Positions 15,136 through 29,323 of a stretch of 64,000 nt of DNA are shown piece by piece. Below the pieces are notes generated by a model, which made no database searches, was not told where the DNA came from, and saw only the letters and a program-made list of their open reading frames with translations. Location: positions 62,001 through 126,000 of the forward strand of contig JAREIK010004341.1 in the NCBI GenBank assembly GCA_029783825.1, in the 5' to 3' direction. Source of the DNA: Sapria himalayana. Taxonomy: Eukaryota > Streptophyta > Magnoliopsida > Malpighiales > Rafflesiaceae. Each line of letters starts with the position of its first letter. Position 1 is the first letter of the stretch. The translations under genes were made by a program, and so were the position numbers.

Positions 15136-16146
15136 GAAGAATTGAACAGGAAGAATGGAAGTGATACTTCTACCTTTGGTATTTATGTTATTGAAATCAA
15201 TTTATCTACTTCTTCAATATGGGTATTAAATATCAGATGTGCTTCTCACATTTGTAATAATGTGCAGGATCTAAGAAAGAGTAGATTATTGACAAAAAGA
15301 GATGTCTTAAATGAGAAATGTATATCTAAACTCCATAAATATTTACTTATAGACTCATTTGATCTTCAATCAAATGAAGTATGCGAGTCATTTCTATTAG
15401 GCAAAATGACTATAACTCCTTTTACTAGACAAAAAAATGGTCAAATGATTTGTTAGAACATATACATAATGATGTATGTGGCTCTTTCAATATAATAACT
15501 AGATGAGGCTACCAGTATTTCATTACATTTACTGATGATATCAGTAGTTATGGCTATATGTATTTATTGAAACAATAGTCAGAATCTTTTGAAAATTTCA
15601 AAGAATTTAAGAAAGAAGTACAAAATCAACATAGAAAAGGTATTAAGATACTTAGATCAGATCAAGGTGGTGAATACTTAAGCCAAGAGTTTTGTGGTCA
15701 TCTAGTTTAATCTGGGATCATATCCCAACTCACTCTACATGGATTACCACAATGAAATGGTGTATCACAAAGGAGGAATCATACAATGTTAGACATGGTA
15801 TGATTAATAATGAGTCATGTAGATCTTCCTTCTTCCTTCTAGAGTAATGCTCTAATGATAGCTTCTTTCACACTTAACCATGTTCCATCTAAGGTAGTTA
15901 CAAAGACAACATATGATATATAGCCAGTAAATAGTCCCAAAATGTCTTTCATGAAGATTTAGGGTTGTGAACATTATGTTAGATGCCAAGTCTTAGAGAA
16001 ACTAGGACTCAATTCAGAAAAATGCTATTTTTTAGGATATCCCAATGAAACAAAAGGATACTACTTTTATATTCACACACAAGCAAAAGTGGTTGTCGCA
16101 AGAAATGGTGTTTTTCTAGAAAGAGAATTTATTTCTAGAAAAACTA
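15136..16146 (+). pseudogene. copia protease scrap and integrase remnant
   Basis: SIWVLNIRCASHICNN (about 15215-15262) matches the retropepsin active-site region, but the Asp-Thr-Gly-like triad reads Asn-Ile-Arg. The text then jumps within a few codons to the pre-integrase motif (ISKLHKYLL, CESFLLGKM), so several hundred bases of protease and pre-integrase seem deleted near 15300. After a stop near 15454, integrase core pieces follow: ITFTDDISSYGY, RSDQGGEYLSQEF, NGVSQRR and, near 16028, the post-core FLGYPNETKGYYFY. The catalytic Asp residues survive as text, but frames change repeatedly. It is non-functional. Confidence 0.8.
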
Positions 16147-16898
16147 GTGGGAGAAAAGAAGATCTTAAAGAAATTTGATATATACAAACTAGCATTGAGT
16201 CCAGATTCTAAGAAATGGCTGGTTACCATGAGATCTGAAATGGAATACATGTATACCAACCAAGCATGGTCTTTGGTTGATCCACCTAAAGGGATAAATC
16301 TCAGTGGGTGCAAATGGGTTTTAAAAGAAAAACTAACATGGATGGTAATGTGCATACCTTTAAAGGGATATTGGTTGCTTAAGGTTTTAAAAAAAATTCA
16401 TGGTATAGACTATTATGAAATCTTCTCACTAGTTGTGATGCTTAATTCCATTCGAATCTAACTTGTGATTACAACTTACCAGGATTATGAAATCTGGAAA
16501 ATGAATGTCAAAACTACATACCTCAATCGGAATTTATTTCAGGGTGTGTACAAGACACAACCTGAAGGTTTTGTTGATGTAAAGTGTGCTACAAAGATAT
16601 GTAAGTTGCATAAGTCTATTTATGGATTAAAGCAAGCTTCAAGAAGTAGGAATTTTCGATTTAATAATGTAATCAAAGAGTTTGGCTTTATGAAGATTGA
16701 AGATAAACCTTATGTATACAAAAGGATTAGTGGGAGTACAATATTCTTTCTTATTTTATATATAGACGATATACTTCTCATTAGAAATGATATCTCTTTC
16801 TTACAATAAATAAAGGCTTAGCTTGGAAATTTTTTCTCAATGAAAGACTTAGGTGAAGCTGCCTATATATTAAGCTTAAAAATTTATAGAGATAGATC
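16147..16898 (+). pseudogene. copia reverse transcriptase remnant, truncated
   Basis: Two main open stretches (16147-16461 and 16465-16809) separated by one TAA. Motifs in order: LSGCKWVLKEK; HGIDYYEIFS (the usual FSPV is changed); the YEIWKMNVKTTYLN region, where the usual catalytic Asp of MDVKT is Asn; QPEGFVDVKCA; SIYGLKQASRS; LYIDDILLIRND with the Asp-Asp pair of the second catalytic motif kept (YVDD is usual). After a stop at 16807 comes FSMKDLGEA, then text stops at about 16898 where a CACTA terminus begins. RNase H is missing. The Asp-to-Asn change alone would inactivate it. Confidence 0.88.
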
Positions 16899-16954
16899 AA
16901 ACACTACAAAAAATGTTCATTTAGCTAGAAATTTTAGCTAGGGATCAATCCCTG

Positions 16955-17455
16955 GCTTAATTGTGAGGGATTAGCTAGGGAATAGCAAGGAATTTTTGAT
17001 TTTTCATTGAAATTAAAATTTGTAATGGATTAGTGATAAAATAACCACGTAAATTCCACACAAAGAAAAGCGGAGAATTTAGTGATGGATTTAGCGATGG
17101 ATTTAGCGATGGAATTTTCTCGTAATTTAAACCAGAATATAGTGATGAATTTAGCGACATGATTTCCCTACTTAATTTCATCCAAAATATAGCAATGGAC
17201 TTAGCTATAGAATTTTCCTAGTAAATTAAATCTGGAATATAGTGATGGATTTAGAGATGGAAATTACCTAGCTAATTACATGCAGAATATAGCGATGGAT
17301 TTAGCGATGAAATTTCTCTAGCTAATTTCATCCGGAATATAGCGACTGATTTAGCGAAGGAATTTTCCTAGCTAATTTCATTCGGAAAAAAGTGATGGAG
17401 TTAGTGATGAAATTTCTCTAGCTAATAAAATCAAGAATTTAACGATGGATTTATA
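16955..17455 (+). repeat. CACTA subterminal tandem repeats, 57-60-bp unit
   Basis: About seven imperfect units: TTTAGCGATGGAATTTTCCT, then AGCTAATTTCATCCGGAATA, then TAGTGATGGA. CACTA transposases bind short subterminal motifs, so the repeated TAGCGATGG or CTAGCTAATT cores are plausible binding sites; that role is inferred. Confidence 0.82.
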
Positions 17456-18180
17456 AAAAATGATATTAAAATAAATAATTTAAAATATATAAAAATACAA
17501 AAAATATATATATTAATAAGGACTAAATTAACTATTTTTATGATTATAAATTTTAAAAAAAATTATACAAAAAAGTTTTCTAAAATTTTTAATTTAGAAA
17601 CTTATTATTAAAGTAAGATTAAATAATTAATTCTATAATTATAATAATTTTAAAAGATATTTTAAAAATTAAATGAACATGCATTAAAATTTCGACTAAT
17701 ATAAAGGTAAAATAATTCATTGTATGATTAAATAAAAATATTTTCAAAAATATCTGAATTGATGAATAAACTAGTAAATATTAATATCATTATAAGTATA
17801 AAAAAAATTTTATGATTATATGAAACTTAAAAAAAAATAATTAATAAAAAATTTGAAATCTTAAATTATAATAAAAATTTAATTTTTTTATTAAATTAAA
17901 AAAAATAAATTACTATTTAAAAATAAATACATAGATGTGTGCTCATACTAAAATTTATAAGAATTAAATGAGTACTAATTTTATTATTAGCTTTTAAAAT
18001 TCTGTCTTTATTAAAATAATAAATATAACTTTTTTAATTATCTTCTCACTTTACGTAATTTTTAGAATTTTAAAAATTATTAATGATATCAAATAATATG
18101 AAATTTTATGCCTTTAAATTATTTCAGATTATCTTCATAAAAATTAAAATGAATTCTTAAAAATTTTTAACCATAAAATA
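17455..18180 (+). repeat. block shared with CACTA element 2 (matches 50157-50900)
   Basis: Very AT-rich but clearly homologous to 50157-50900, with shared landmarks in the same order: AATTAATTCTATAATTATAA, GATGAATAAACTAGTA (element 2 has AATGAATAAACTAGTA), AATACATAGAT, TTATTATTAGCTTTTAA, ATCTTCTCACTT, ATCAAATAATATGAAATTTT and ATTATCTTCATAAAAATTAA. This shows that the two elements belong to one family. Confidence 0.85.
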
Positions 18181-19142
18181 TATATATTTATATATTTTTA
18201 AACATTAAAAATATTTTATAACTATCAGTAGAGTAACTAGAAGACAAATTATATTTTCATGTATGTCTTATTATATGAAGTTTATAAATTTTGTAGCTAT
18301 TTGAATTTTTTTTTGTTATAAGGCTAAGCATATATTTTTTTTGAAATTGTTTATCTATTTATTGTTTAATTAATTTTATAATAAAAAATTATAAGGTGCT
18401 TGTTTTTCATGTGTACTTGCTGCACGCACATGAATTTTGTTGAAAATATTTTGATAATAAAGAAAAAAAAATGAGTCTTTTTGTCATTTATATATTTATT
18501 GTTTATTTAATGTTTTTATAATGAAAATTTTAAATATTATGGTAAAATATATAGTCACTTGTTGCTGAGACTCAAGAGACAACTCTAACAAGTGCATAAG
18601 TCCTCCACAGTTCGCCTCTATCTCTCGACACCGATGCATCAAAACCTAATCGAAGAGTAAGTGAGAATTTCTTATTGATTTGAAGTACGTATTCTACCCT
18701 AATTCTTCATAGATTATCTTAATGGAAAAGTGGGTGCTTTGATTCTTTTATTTTTTATTTCGAAATTCTTCTTCATTAATCACCATGGTATGCTTGGATT
18801 GCTTTTATAAATTGATTTGTATACATACTTCATGCATGTGTGATATAATGCATTCTCATTGTGTGGATGTTGATGCTGCACAATAGGTATGCTGACTTGA
18901 TTTTTATTTTTTTTTCCACTCGACAACCTTGTGATTTTAAATGTTAATCAAAAAATGGGTGTTGGTCTTTGTGGTGAGCAGTGTGTATATAACAATATAT
19001 TTAATATTTAAATAATAAATTATGTAAATATGATAATCCCAAGAGTAATAACACAAATATATAAGTGTATTTTACTATATCTATAACTATAAAAATAGTA
19101 TACATGAACATAACTATATATAGATATAACAACATATATTTA

Positions 19143-19181
<39 letters not shown>

Positions 19182-20332
19182 TATATATAACTATATATAA
19201 ATATAGTTAACAATATGTATATCAACATATTACTATATATAATTGTATCTATTTACATCAATACCTATACATAGCCAAATGTCTAAATATATATAATTAC
19301 ATAAAAAACTATATATAACTATATCTGCAACATGTATAACTACATGCTTCAGAAACTTAATATCTATTCATATGATTCATCTCATTCAGACATATTTTTT
19401 TGGATATTGTATTAATCTTTATCATTTTCCATATATTTTAGGAACTTAAATTTAATTTTTTCAACCTTAAATGTATTTTTATTGTATTTTTATTATATCT
19501 TTAAATGTTTGTATAAATCATTATGATTTAATATGTTTAGGGTTTGTATTTTTGTTTCACTTAATATCATTTAACTAAAATTGATTTCTAATAAAATGTT
19601 CATTTATTTAAATTCATGTTGTAAATTTCTGAACAAATAATAATATGTTTATGTAATAAATATTATAAAAAATTTCTAAAATGTATATGTGATGTAGTTT
19701 CAATTTACAAAGATAAAACTTTAAAAATAAAATTCATATACAAAATAAAATTTGTACCTCATAATATGCAATATGTTATATTTATTATAATTAAATAATA
19801 TTTGAAATGTATCTATTAATTACAAAAAAACATTTTCATGTTTCAACTTGAAAGAAAATTAAAAAATAATTCTTAAAAAAACAAATTCTTATATTTATAT
19901 GGTCATTTATATATTTTGAATAAAATAATAAAAAATAATTACTTGTAGAGAAATTTACTCATATATTTATATGGTGATCTATTTTGGTTGAACATAATTA
20001 AAGAAATAATTGATTTTTTAAAAAACATTAAAGGCATGTATTTATATGCACAACATTATATTTGTTTGAATATTAAAGTTTCTAAAAATTTATTAATAAC
20101 AATAAATAATTGGTAGAAATTTATCATATTCATTAATATTTTAATAAAAAATTATATAGAAAAACAAAAACAATATTATCTATTTATGAACTATAATTTA
20201 ATTTTTAACATAATTGTAAAACAAAATAATTTACAAATATGTCAAATTCATTTATTTATATAAGTTTAATGATAGTTATTTTAATATAAATATTAACAAA
20301 ACAACTATTTGAATAATATAGAAGCTCATACC
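18181..20332. other. AT-rich CACTA interior without a recognisable gene
   Basis: About 2.1 kb of very AT-rich DNA. One less AT-rich segment, 18556-18720, looks like a transcribed leader (CTCTATCTCTCGACACCGAT and a CGAAGAGTAAGTGAG that could be a splice donor), but no coding frame follows. A (TA)n run of about 28 bp lies at 19148-19176. Confidence 0.5.
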
Positions 20333-20440
20333 TAAGATAGATAATCGGATAGATAAATATATAGATAGATATATAAACAGATAGATATAAATACATATTC
20401 TATTAATTTAATTAAATGCAAATCTAGTTATCTATAAACA
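20333..20440. other. satellite strand-switch junction (GATA to TATC)
   Basis: A 60-bp GATA-oriented patch (20336-20395) is followed by about 35 bp of unrelated AT-rich sequence, and from about 20430 the satellite reads TATC for the next 22 kb. The two arms are near-inverted in sequence type and could pair. Confidence 0.75.
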
Positions 20441-23400
20441 GACAAATAGCTATCTATCTGTCTATTTATCGATCTATGTATATGTCTATCTTTATATTTG
20501 TATATCTATTTATCTATTTATATCTCTATTTTTCAATCTTTCTATATGTAAATCTATTAAGCTGTCAATAAGTCTAACTAATGATCTGTCCAACTATCTA
20601 TCTATCTGTCTATCTATCTATCTATTTATCTATTTATGTATCTATCAATCTATATGCCTATCTCTCTATAAGTCTATATGTCTATGTGTCTATTTGTAAA
20701 TTTTCTTTATATCTATTTGTCTATATGTATATCTAAATATCTATCTATTGTTATCTATCTACCCGTCTATCTATTATTTATAAATCTATGTATATTTATA
20801 TCTGTCTAATTGTTTATCTGCCTATCTATCTATCGATCTATCAATATATCTATCTACCTACCTATCTTTATCTCAATCTATCTATCCATATATCATTGTA
20901 TATCTATCTACCTATCTTCTTATGTGTCTACCTATATGTCTGCTTGTTTGTCTATATATCTACATATTTATCTATCTATCTATATATCAATTTGTCTATC
21001 TTCTATTTGTCAATCTACCTTATAACTATTTTAAAATCTATTTATATATCTCTCTACATCTCTACTTGTCTACCTGTCTACATATCTCCATATCTAACTA
21101 TTAACTATTTATTTGTCTATCTATCTATCTATCTATCTAATATTAGAGTTTATAATCAAATATATCTGTCTATTAGTCTATTTGTCAATTTATCTATCTT
21201 TCTTCTATCTATTTATCTATAAATCTATCTAACTAACAAACTAACGATCTATCTATCTATCAATCTATTTATCTATTAGTCTATTGTCCTTTTATCTATC
21301 TTCTATGTATCTAACTATATGTCTATTTGTCTATTTGTCTATTTTTCTATCTGTCTTTTGACTATCTATCTATTAGTTAATCAGTATAAATGTATATTTA
21401 TATATTTGTATATATGTCTATATATCTAACTATCATTTTTATATCTCTATATCTATCTATCTTTCTATCTATCAATCTATATATTTTTCTATCTATCTAT
21501 ATGTATATCTATCTATTTGTCTATTTATTTATGGATCTATCTATCTGACTATCTATCTATCAATCTATTTATTCTAATATATGTCTATCAGACTATCTTT
21601 CTATCTGCTATTTGTGTATCTATTTATCTGTCTATCAGTCTATCTATCTTCTATCTAGATATTTATCTGTATTTCTATCTATCTATCTATATGTTTATTT
21701 TTCTATATATAAATATATATCATTCTATAATTCGATCTATCACTCTATATTTTATATATCTATCTACTTGCCTATGTATCAATATATCAATCTATCTATA
21801 TATCGATCAATCTATCCTTTTATCTATCTATCTATCTATCTTTCTTTCTATATATAGTATATAAATATATAAATATAAATAATAAATATATATATCTATA
21901 TATTTATTTATCTATCAATCTATCTATCAATCAATCTATCTAGTGGTCTACCTATTTACTGGTCTACCTGTCTACTTATCTTCCTATCTATACTAGTGTC
22001 TACTTGTTTGCATATCTACTTGTCTACCTATCTACTGATATAACTATCTATATAGATATCTATCTAATTGTCTATATAAATTTATATTATTTATTTTTCT
22101 ATCTTTCTATTTGTCTATCTATTTTCTTGTCTATAATGTTTATCTATCTGTCTATCTATCTTCTATCTATCTGTTTATGTGGCTATCTTGCTTTTGTATA
22201 TTTGTCTATCTATTTATCTTTTTATCTATCTATCTATTTGTCTAAATTTTTATTTATATTTCTCTCTACATATATCTATCTTTCTTTCTTTCTTATCTCT
22301 GTATTTTTCAATTTATCTATTTGGCTATCAGTCAATGTGTCAATTTGTCAATCAATCTATCTATCTTTCTTTCTATCTATCTAGTTATCTATCTATCTAT
22401 CTACCAATCTATTTATCTATATGTCTATCTAAGTTTCTATCTATTTATTTGTCTATCTAACTATCTATGTATCTATCTATATATATATCTATCTATTTGT
22501 CTAACTATCTTTTATCTATTTCTCTATCTGTCTATCTATCATTCTATCTATCTATATATTTGTCTAATTTTAAGTTGTTTATCTATCTATCGGTCTACCT
22601 GTCAATCAATCAATCTTTCTATCGATAAAATTGTCTATTTGTCTAATAGACCTATATGTCTTTTTATCTATATGTCTATCTATCTATATGTCTATCTATA
22701 TATTTGGTTATATGTCTGTACATCTATGTATAAACCAATCTTTTTATCTATCTATCTATCAATCTATATATTAGTATTTTATCTATCTATCTATCTATCA
22801 ATATATCTATCTATCTTTCTTTCTATCTTTATATCTTTCTTTATATCTTTCTTTCTATTTATCTATTTAGCTATCTATCTATCACCTTATTTATTTATTT
22901 ATCTATAGATCAATTTGCTATCTTTCTATATGTCAATCAATCTACTTAACTATCTATCAAATTGTTTAACTATTAATCTCTCTATATATCAATCTATTTA
23001 TCTATATATCTGTCTATCTGTTTATATGTCTAGCTTTTTATCTATCTATATGTCTATCTATTTATCTTTCTATTTGTCTATATAACTATCTATCTATATA
23101 TATATATATATCTTTCTATCTATCTATATGTATATCTTTCTATCTATCTATCTACCTGTCTATCTGTTTATCTTTCAATCTGTCTGTTTATCAATAGTTT
23201 ATTTATCTATCTATCTATCATTCTATCAATTCTATCTAACTCTATCTTTCTATATGGCTATCTGTGTCTCGATTAACTCTATATTTGGTATACTATATAT
23301 ATATATATATATCTATATGATCTATTTGTCTAACTATCTTTTTGTCTTTTTGTCTATCAAGTCTATCTATTTATCTATTTGTATAGCTATCTATCTATCA

Positions 23401-24659
23401 ATGTCTATATACCTATCTATGTATCTTGTATTTTTTGTCTCTCTCTATTTGTCTATATGTTGATTTGCCTATCGGTGTATAATTCAATCAATCCTTCTAT
23501 CTATATATTTTTCTATCTATTTGTCAATTGTCGAATCTATTTATTTTCCTATGAGACTATTTCTCATATAGCTATCTATTTATCTATCTTTTGTCTATCA
23601 TCTATTTGTCTATATGTTTATCTATCAATCTTTCAATTAGTTAATCAATCTATCTATGCAAGTATCTATTTCTCTATTTGCTATCTATCTATTTCTTTAT
23701 CTATCTATATGTTTATTTTTCAATCTATCTTTCTATCTATTGATATATCTTTCTAACTCTTTATTAGTCTATCTGTCTATATATCAAAATATCTATTTGT
23801 TAATCTGTCTATGTATCTATTTGTCTATCTGTATATCTGTCTATCTATCTGTCTATCTATCTATTTCACTATATATCTATCTATCTACATATCTGTCTAT
23901 CTGTCTATCTATCTATCTATCTAATAATCTATCTAACTAACTATCTATAGTTATTTATTTCTTTCTTTCTATGAATCAATCTATCTATCTATTTGTCTAT
24001 CAATCAATCTATCTATCTCTCATTTCTATCTATCTATCTATCAGTTTATCTATGTATCTATCTATGATTCTATCTATCTATCTAAATCTATCTATCTATC
24101 TATCTATTTATTTATTTATCTGTTTATCTATCTACCTATTTATCTGTCTATGTATATCAATTTGTCTATTTTCTATCTATCAAACTAAATATCTAACTAT
24201 TTTCAATCTATTCAACTATCTATCTTTCTATTATCTATCTATCTTTCTATTTATCTATTTGCCTATCTGTCTATCTATCTATATGTATATTTCTAGCAAT
24301 CATGTGTCTATCTATCAATCTATATTTAAATCTATTTGTCTAGCTTTATGTTAATCTATCTATTTTATATCATTATATCATTCTATCTAATATTGTATCT
24401 ATTTATATCTTTATAATGCCTATCTTTCTATCTATCTAAATATATCTCTATCTTTCTTTATATCTATCTAACTGTCTTTCTGGCTATCTGAGGATCTACT
24501 ATGTTATTATCTATCAATATTTCTATCTATCTATTTATCTACATGTCTACCTTTCTACTACTCGACCTCTCTACTTATCTTCTTTCCACCTATCTACCTG
24601 TATATCTGTCTACATATCTGCTTATCTACTTATCTACTTGTATTACTTGTTACCTATCT

Positions 24660-24683
24660 AACATGTTACCTATATATATATTA

Positions 24684-24714
<31 letters not shown>

Positions 24715-24722
24715 ATATATTT
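24660..24722. repeat. TA-rich palindromic microsatellite
   Basis: TA runs broken by ATTATATAT, inside TATC block B. Confidence 0.8.
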
Positions 24723-27700
24723 TGTCTATCTATGTATATGTGTTTATATGTATATCTCTCTTTTTGTATATATATTATATATCTATCTATCTATATATCT
24801 TACAATCTTCTTTCGATCGGTCTATCTTTATCTATCTTCTGTCTATATGTCTATCAGTTTATTTGTCTATCTATCTATATGACTTTAATAAATTTATATA
24901 TTTGTCTATTGTATATAGTCTATCTATATCTGTCTCTATCTATATCTATCTATTTGTCTATCTTTTAATCTTATCATTGTCAATCAATATATTTGTCATA
25001 TGTCTATTATATCTGTCTATTTGTCTATATGTCTATCTCACTAATCTATTTATCTATTTGTCTATCTATCCATTTGAATATATGTTTATCTATCTATCTA
25101 TCTATCTATCTGTATTTCTAAATATCAGTCAATCTTCTATCTATCTATCTTTGTATATATCTATCTTTCTATCAAACTATATATCTATCATCTATTTATT
25201 TATATTCTATCCATTTTCTATCTATCTATCTGCTAATATCTATCAATCAATCTATCTATATATTTGTCCATCTATCTATCATTTATAAATCTATCTATTA
25301 TTTATCTATCTATCTATCTATGTGTTTGTATATATGTTTATTTGCCTAATTGTCTATCTATTTTATTTGTCTATCTGTTTATCTACCTATCAATCTATCT
25401 ATCTATCTATATATCTCTCTATATAACAATCTATCTTTCTATACCTATGTTTGTAAAAATCTATCAATCTAATAATCTATATATCTATTTGTCTATCTAT
25501 AAACTATTATATGTCTATCACTCTATCTATCAATTTATCTATTTGACATTTTGTAAATCTATCTATCTATCTATATATATATTTATGTCTCTATTTATTT
25601 ATCTTTCTATCTACCTGCCTACCTATCTATCTATATGTCTATCTATCTGTCTATATAGCGGTCTATCAACATGTCTTTGTATCTAACTTTCAAATCTATT
25701 TATCTATATATCTATCAATCTTTCTATCTTTATATTATTCTCTCATTCAATCTATCTATCTATTAATCTATTTATCTAATTGACAACTATCTATCTTTCA
25801 ATATTTATCTATCTAACTAACTATTTTTCTATCAGTCTAATTGTCTATGTGTCTATTTTTCTATCTATCTATCTATATAACTTTCTATAAATCTATCTGT
25901 TTATCCGTCTATCTACATATCATTCTATCTTTCAATCTTTAAATATATCAATCTATAAAATATCTATTAGTCTATTTTTATATCTTTTATCTATCTATAT
26001 ACTGTTTATTTGTCTATCTTTCTATCTGTCTAAAGTCTATTTGTATAATTTCCTATCTATCTTTTTGTCTATCTATTACTCTATATGTCTATCTCTCTAT
26101 CTATCTATAATCTATCTATTTGTTTATATGTCTATTACTCTATCTAACTATCTATCTTTTTGTCTTTTTATGTATGTATCTGTCTATCTACGTGTCAACC
26201 TTTTTACCTCTCTACCTATCTTTCTATCTACTTGTCTACCTCTATATCTGTATACTTGTCAACTTGTCTACATGTATTGTCTACCTATCTCCTATCTACC
26301 TATCTATATATAATTATCTATATGTCTATCTATTTATTTTTATATGTCTATCTTTCTATTGGCAATCAATCAATCTATATGTCTATTTTTCTATCTATAT
26401 CCTTTATATGTCGATCTATTTATTTATCTATATGTCTTTGTTTTCTAACTATTTGTCTATTTGTCTATTTATCTATATGTATATTATATATTGTAGATTT
26501 ATCTATTTCTCTATTTGTCTATCTATCTGCCTATCTATCTATCTATATGTCTATCTATCTATCTATCTATATATCTATTAATATATATTATCTGTAATCT
26601 ACCTATCTCTATTTGTCTATCTATCTATATTATCTAACTAACTTTCCATCTATATATTTATCTATATGTGTATCTATCAATCAATCATCTATCTATCTTT
26701 CTATCTATCAACCTATTTTAAAATAGATTATCAATCTTTTGATCATCTATCTATCAATCTAATTATCAAATGTTTATATAAACTGTCTATCAATCTTACA
26801 ATAAATATCTCTATCTATTTGGCTATTTAGTCTATCTATCATCAATCTATCCATCTATCTGTCTATCTTTATACCATCTATCTATCTATCTATCTATCTA
26901 TCTGTCTGTCTTTCTATCTTCTATCTATCCTTCAATCTCTATCTATCTATGTGTTTATCGATCTATTTATATATGTGTTTATCTATCTCTTTAAATTTTT
27001 ATCTATCATTTATTCTATAAACATCTATGAATCTATCTGTCTATCTTTCTAGCAATTTTTCCATCTATCTATTTATCAATATGTCTATCAATATATCTTT
27101 TAATCACTCTACCAATCTATCTAAAAATATTTTTTATATTTCTCAATCTTTCTATTTATTCATTTGTATATTAATTTATCTATCTGTCTAGTTGTAATCT
27201 TTCTATTAATATATCTATCAATCTTTTATCAGACTCTTTATCGGTATATCTCTAAATCTATCTATCAATATGTCTATCATTCTATCTATCAATCTACTTA
27301 TCAATTTGTCTAACAATCTATCTATATGTCAATCAATCAATCTATTTATCTATATATTTATCTATATATTTGTCTCTCTATCTATCTGTCTGTCGATCTA
27401 TCTGTCTATCTATCTATCTATCTGTGTTGAATATCATATATCTTTATCTGTATGTCTATTGTTGTCTATCTATAGTCTATCTATCTTTCTATATGTTTGT
27501 CGATATATTGTATTATCTATATATTCTATGTTTATATGTGTGTCAATCTATCGTTTATAAGTTCTATCTCTCTATTTATTTGTTTATCTATCTGTCTCTC
27601 TATGGTTTAACTACTATCTATACTATCTATATATATGTCTCTCTATCATCTACCTATTCTATTTTCTATCTGTCTATTTATCTATTTGTCTATTGTCTGT

Positions 27701-29292
27701 CTATCTTTTGTACTATCTATCTATTTTCTGTGAATCTTTCTGTCAATTCATCTGTCTATCTATCTATCTATTAATCTATTTATATGTCTATCTATATGTC
27801 TATTTATCTGTATATCTATCTATCTTTTTATCTATATCTCTTTCTAACTAACTATCTGACTATCTTTTTTCTATATATCTATTTGTCTATCAATTTTCCT
27901 CTTGATCTATCTTTATATATGTATATCTATCTATCTATCTATATATTTATCTATCTATCTATAAACCTATCAATCTATATAATTGACTATTTGTTGATAT
28001 ATATATCTATCAAATTGTCTATCTGCCTATTTTTCTATCAATCAATCTATCTATCTAGCAATTTGAATACATGTCTATTTGAGTATTTGTGTTTATATCT
28101 ATATGTCTTTTAGTTTATTTATCTATCTTTCTACCTGTCTATCTATCTATATATCTATATAACTATATATCTATTTATCTATCTATCTATCTATTTATCT
28201 ATCTATCTATTTCTCAAACTATATATATATATATATATATATCTATTTATCTATCTCTCTGCTTATATATCTATCTATCTATATATTTGTCTATATGATC
28301 AATCTATTAGTCAATCAATAAATCTATCTATATATCTATCTGTCTATCTATCTATCTGTTTATCTACATATCTATCAGTCTATATATTTGTCTATCTATC
28401 TATCTCTCTATCTAACTATCTATCATCTAAAATTCTATCAAGTAAAATTTATCTGTATATTTATCTATCTATACAATTGTCTATATGACTACCTATATAT
28501 CTAGCTATCTATCTCTCTCTCTATCAATTTGTCTATTTGAAAATCAATAAATCTATCAATCTATTTATCTATCTATCTATCTTTTATCTTTCGATCTATA
28601 TATCTTTTGTTTATTTATCTATTTGTCTATCTAAACTATCTATCTAGCTATCTATCTACTTTCCTTTCTATCTAGCTTTCAATCTATCTATCTAAATATC
28701 TATCTATCTGTTTAGTTGTCAATGTTTCTATCTTAGTATATATCTATCATTCTATCTGTCTATCTATTTATTAATCTATTTATCTATCTAACTATCTATC
28801 ATTCTTTCTATCTATTTATCTAATATATCTACCTATTTATCTATCTATCTATATGTCTATATATTTGTTTATCTATTTGTTTATCTATCTACCTATCTAT
28901 TCTACTATCTTTATTTTTGTCTATCTTCTATCTATATATCTCTCTTTTATATGCCTAACTCTCTATCTATCTATTTGCCGATTTTCTATCTGTCAATATA
29001 TCAATATAAAATTTATCAATCTATAAATATATCTATCAGTCAATCCATGCATCTATCTATCTATCTACTCATCTATCTGTCTATTTATCTATTTGTCTAT
29101 CTATCTTTCTATCTTTCTGTAGAACTATTAATAGATCTATCTACCTATCTATCTATCTGCCTATTTTTCAATCGGCCTTTCTATTAGTCTATCTATCTAT
29201 CTAACAACGAATTTATCTGTCTATCTATCTATCTATCTATCAATATGTCTATCTTGCTATCTTTAAATCCATATATCTAATTGTGTCAATTG

Positions 29293-29323
<31 letters not shown>

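Larger units (their letters stand above)
11235..16901 (+). mobile_element. Ty1/copia LTR retrotransposon, decayed and 3'-truncated
   Basis: Order on the + strand: 5' LTR (11235-12878), initiator-Met-type primer site (12880), long leader, gag with zinc knuckle, protease scrap, integrase and reverse transcriptase, the usual Ty1/copia order (integrase before RT). The left edge abuts GATA satellite exactly. The right edge is cut within the segment just after the RT domain, where a CACTA terminus begins at 16902; RNase H, polypurine tract and 3' LTR are absent from the window. Many stops and shifts show it is dead. Family assignment rests on recognisable plant copia motifs (GHWKRN, SIYGLKQASRS, LYIDDILLI, FSMKDLGEA). 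Confidence 0.88.
16902..20332 (+). mobile_element. CACTA (En/Spm-type) element 1, 5' portion
   Basis: Starts CACTACAAAAAATG at 16902 directly after the copia RT remnant; the 3 bp before it are AAA. It is followed by subterminal repeats (TTTAGCTAGG, TTTAGCGATGG) and by an AT-rich block that aligns by eye with CACTA element 2. No transposase (tnp1/tnp2) text is seen. No TAGTG end is found before the satellite resumes near 20333, so the element is either truncated there or continues beyond the satellite to the family-type 3' end at 46972. Confidence 0.78.
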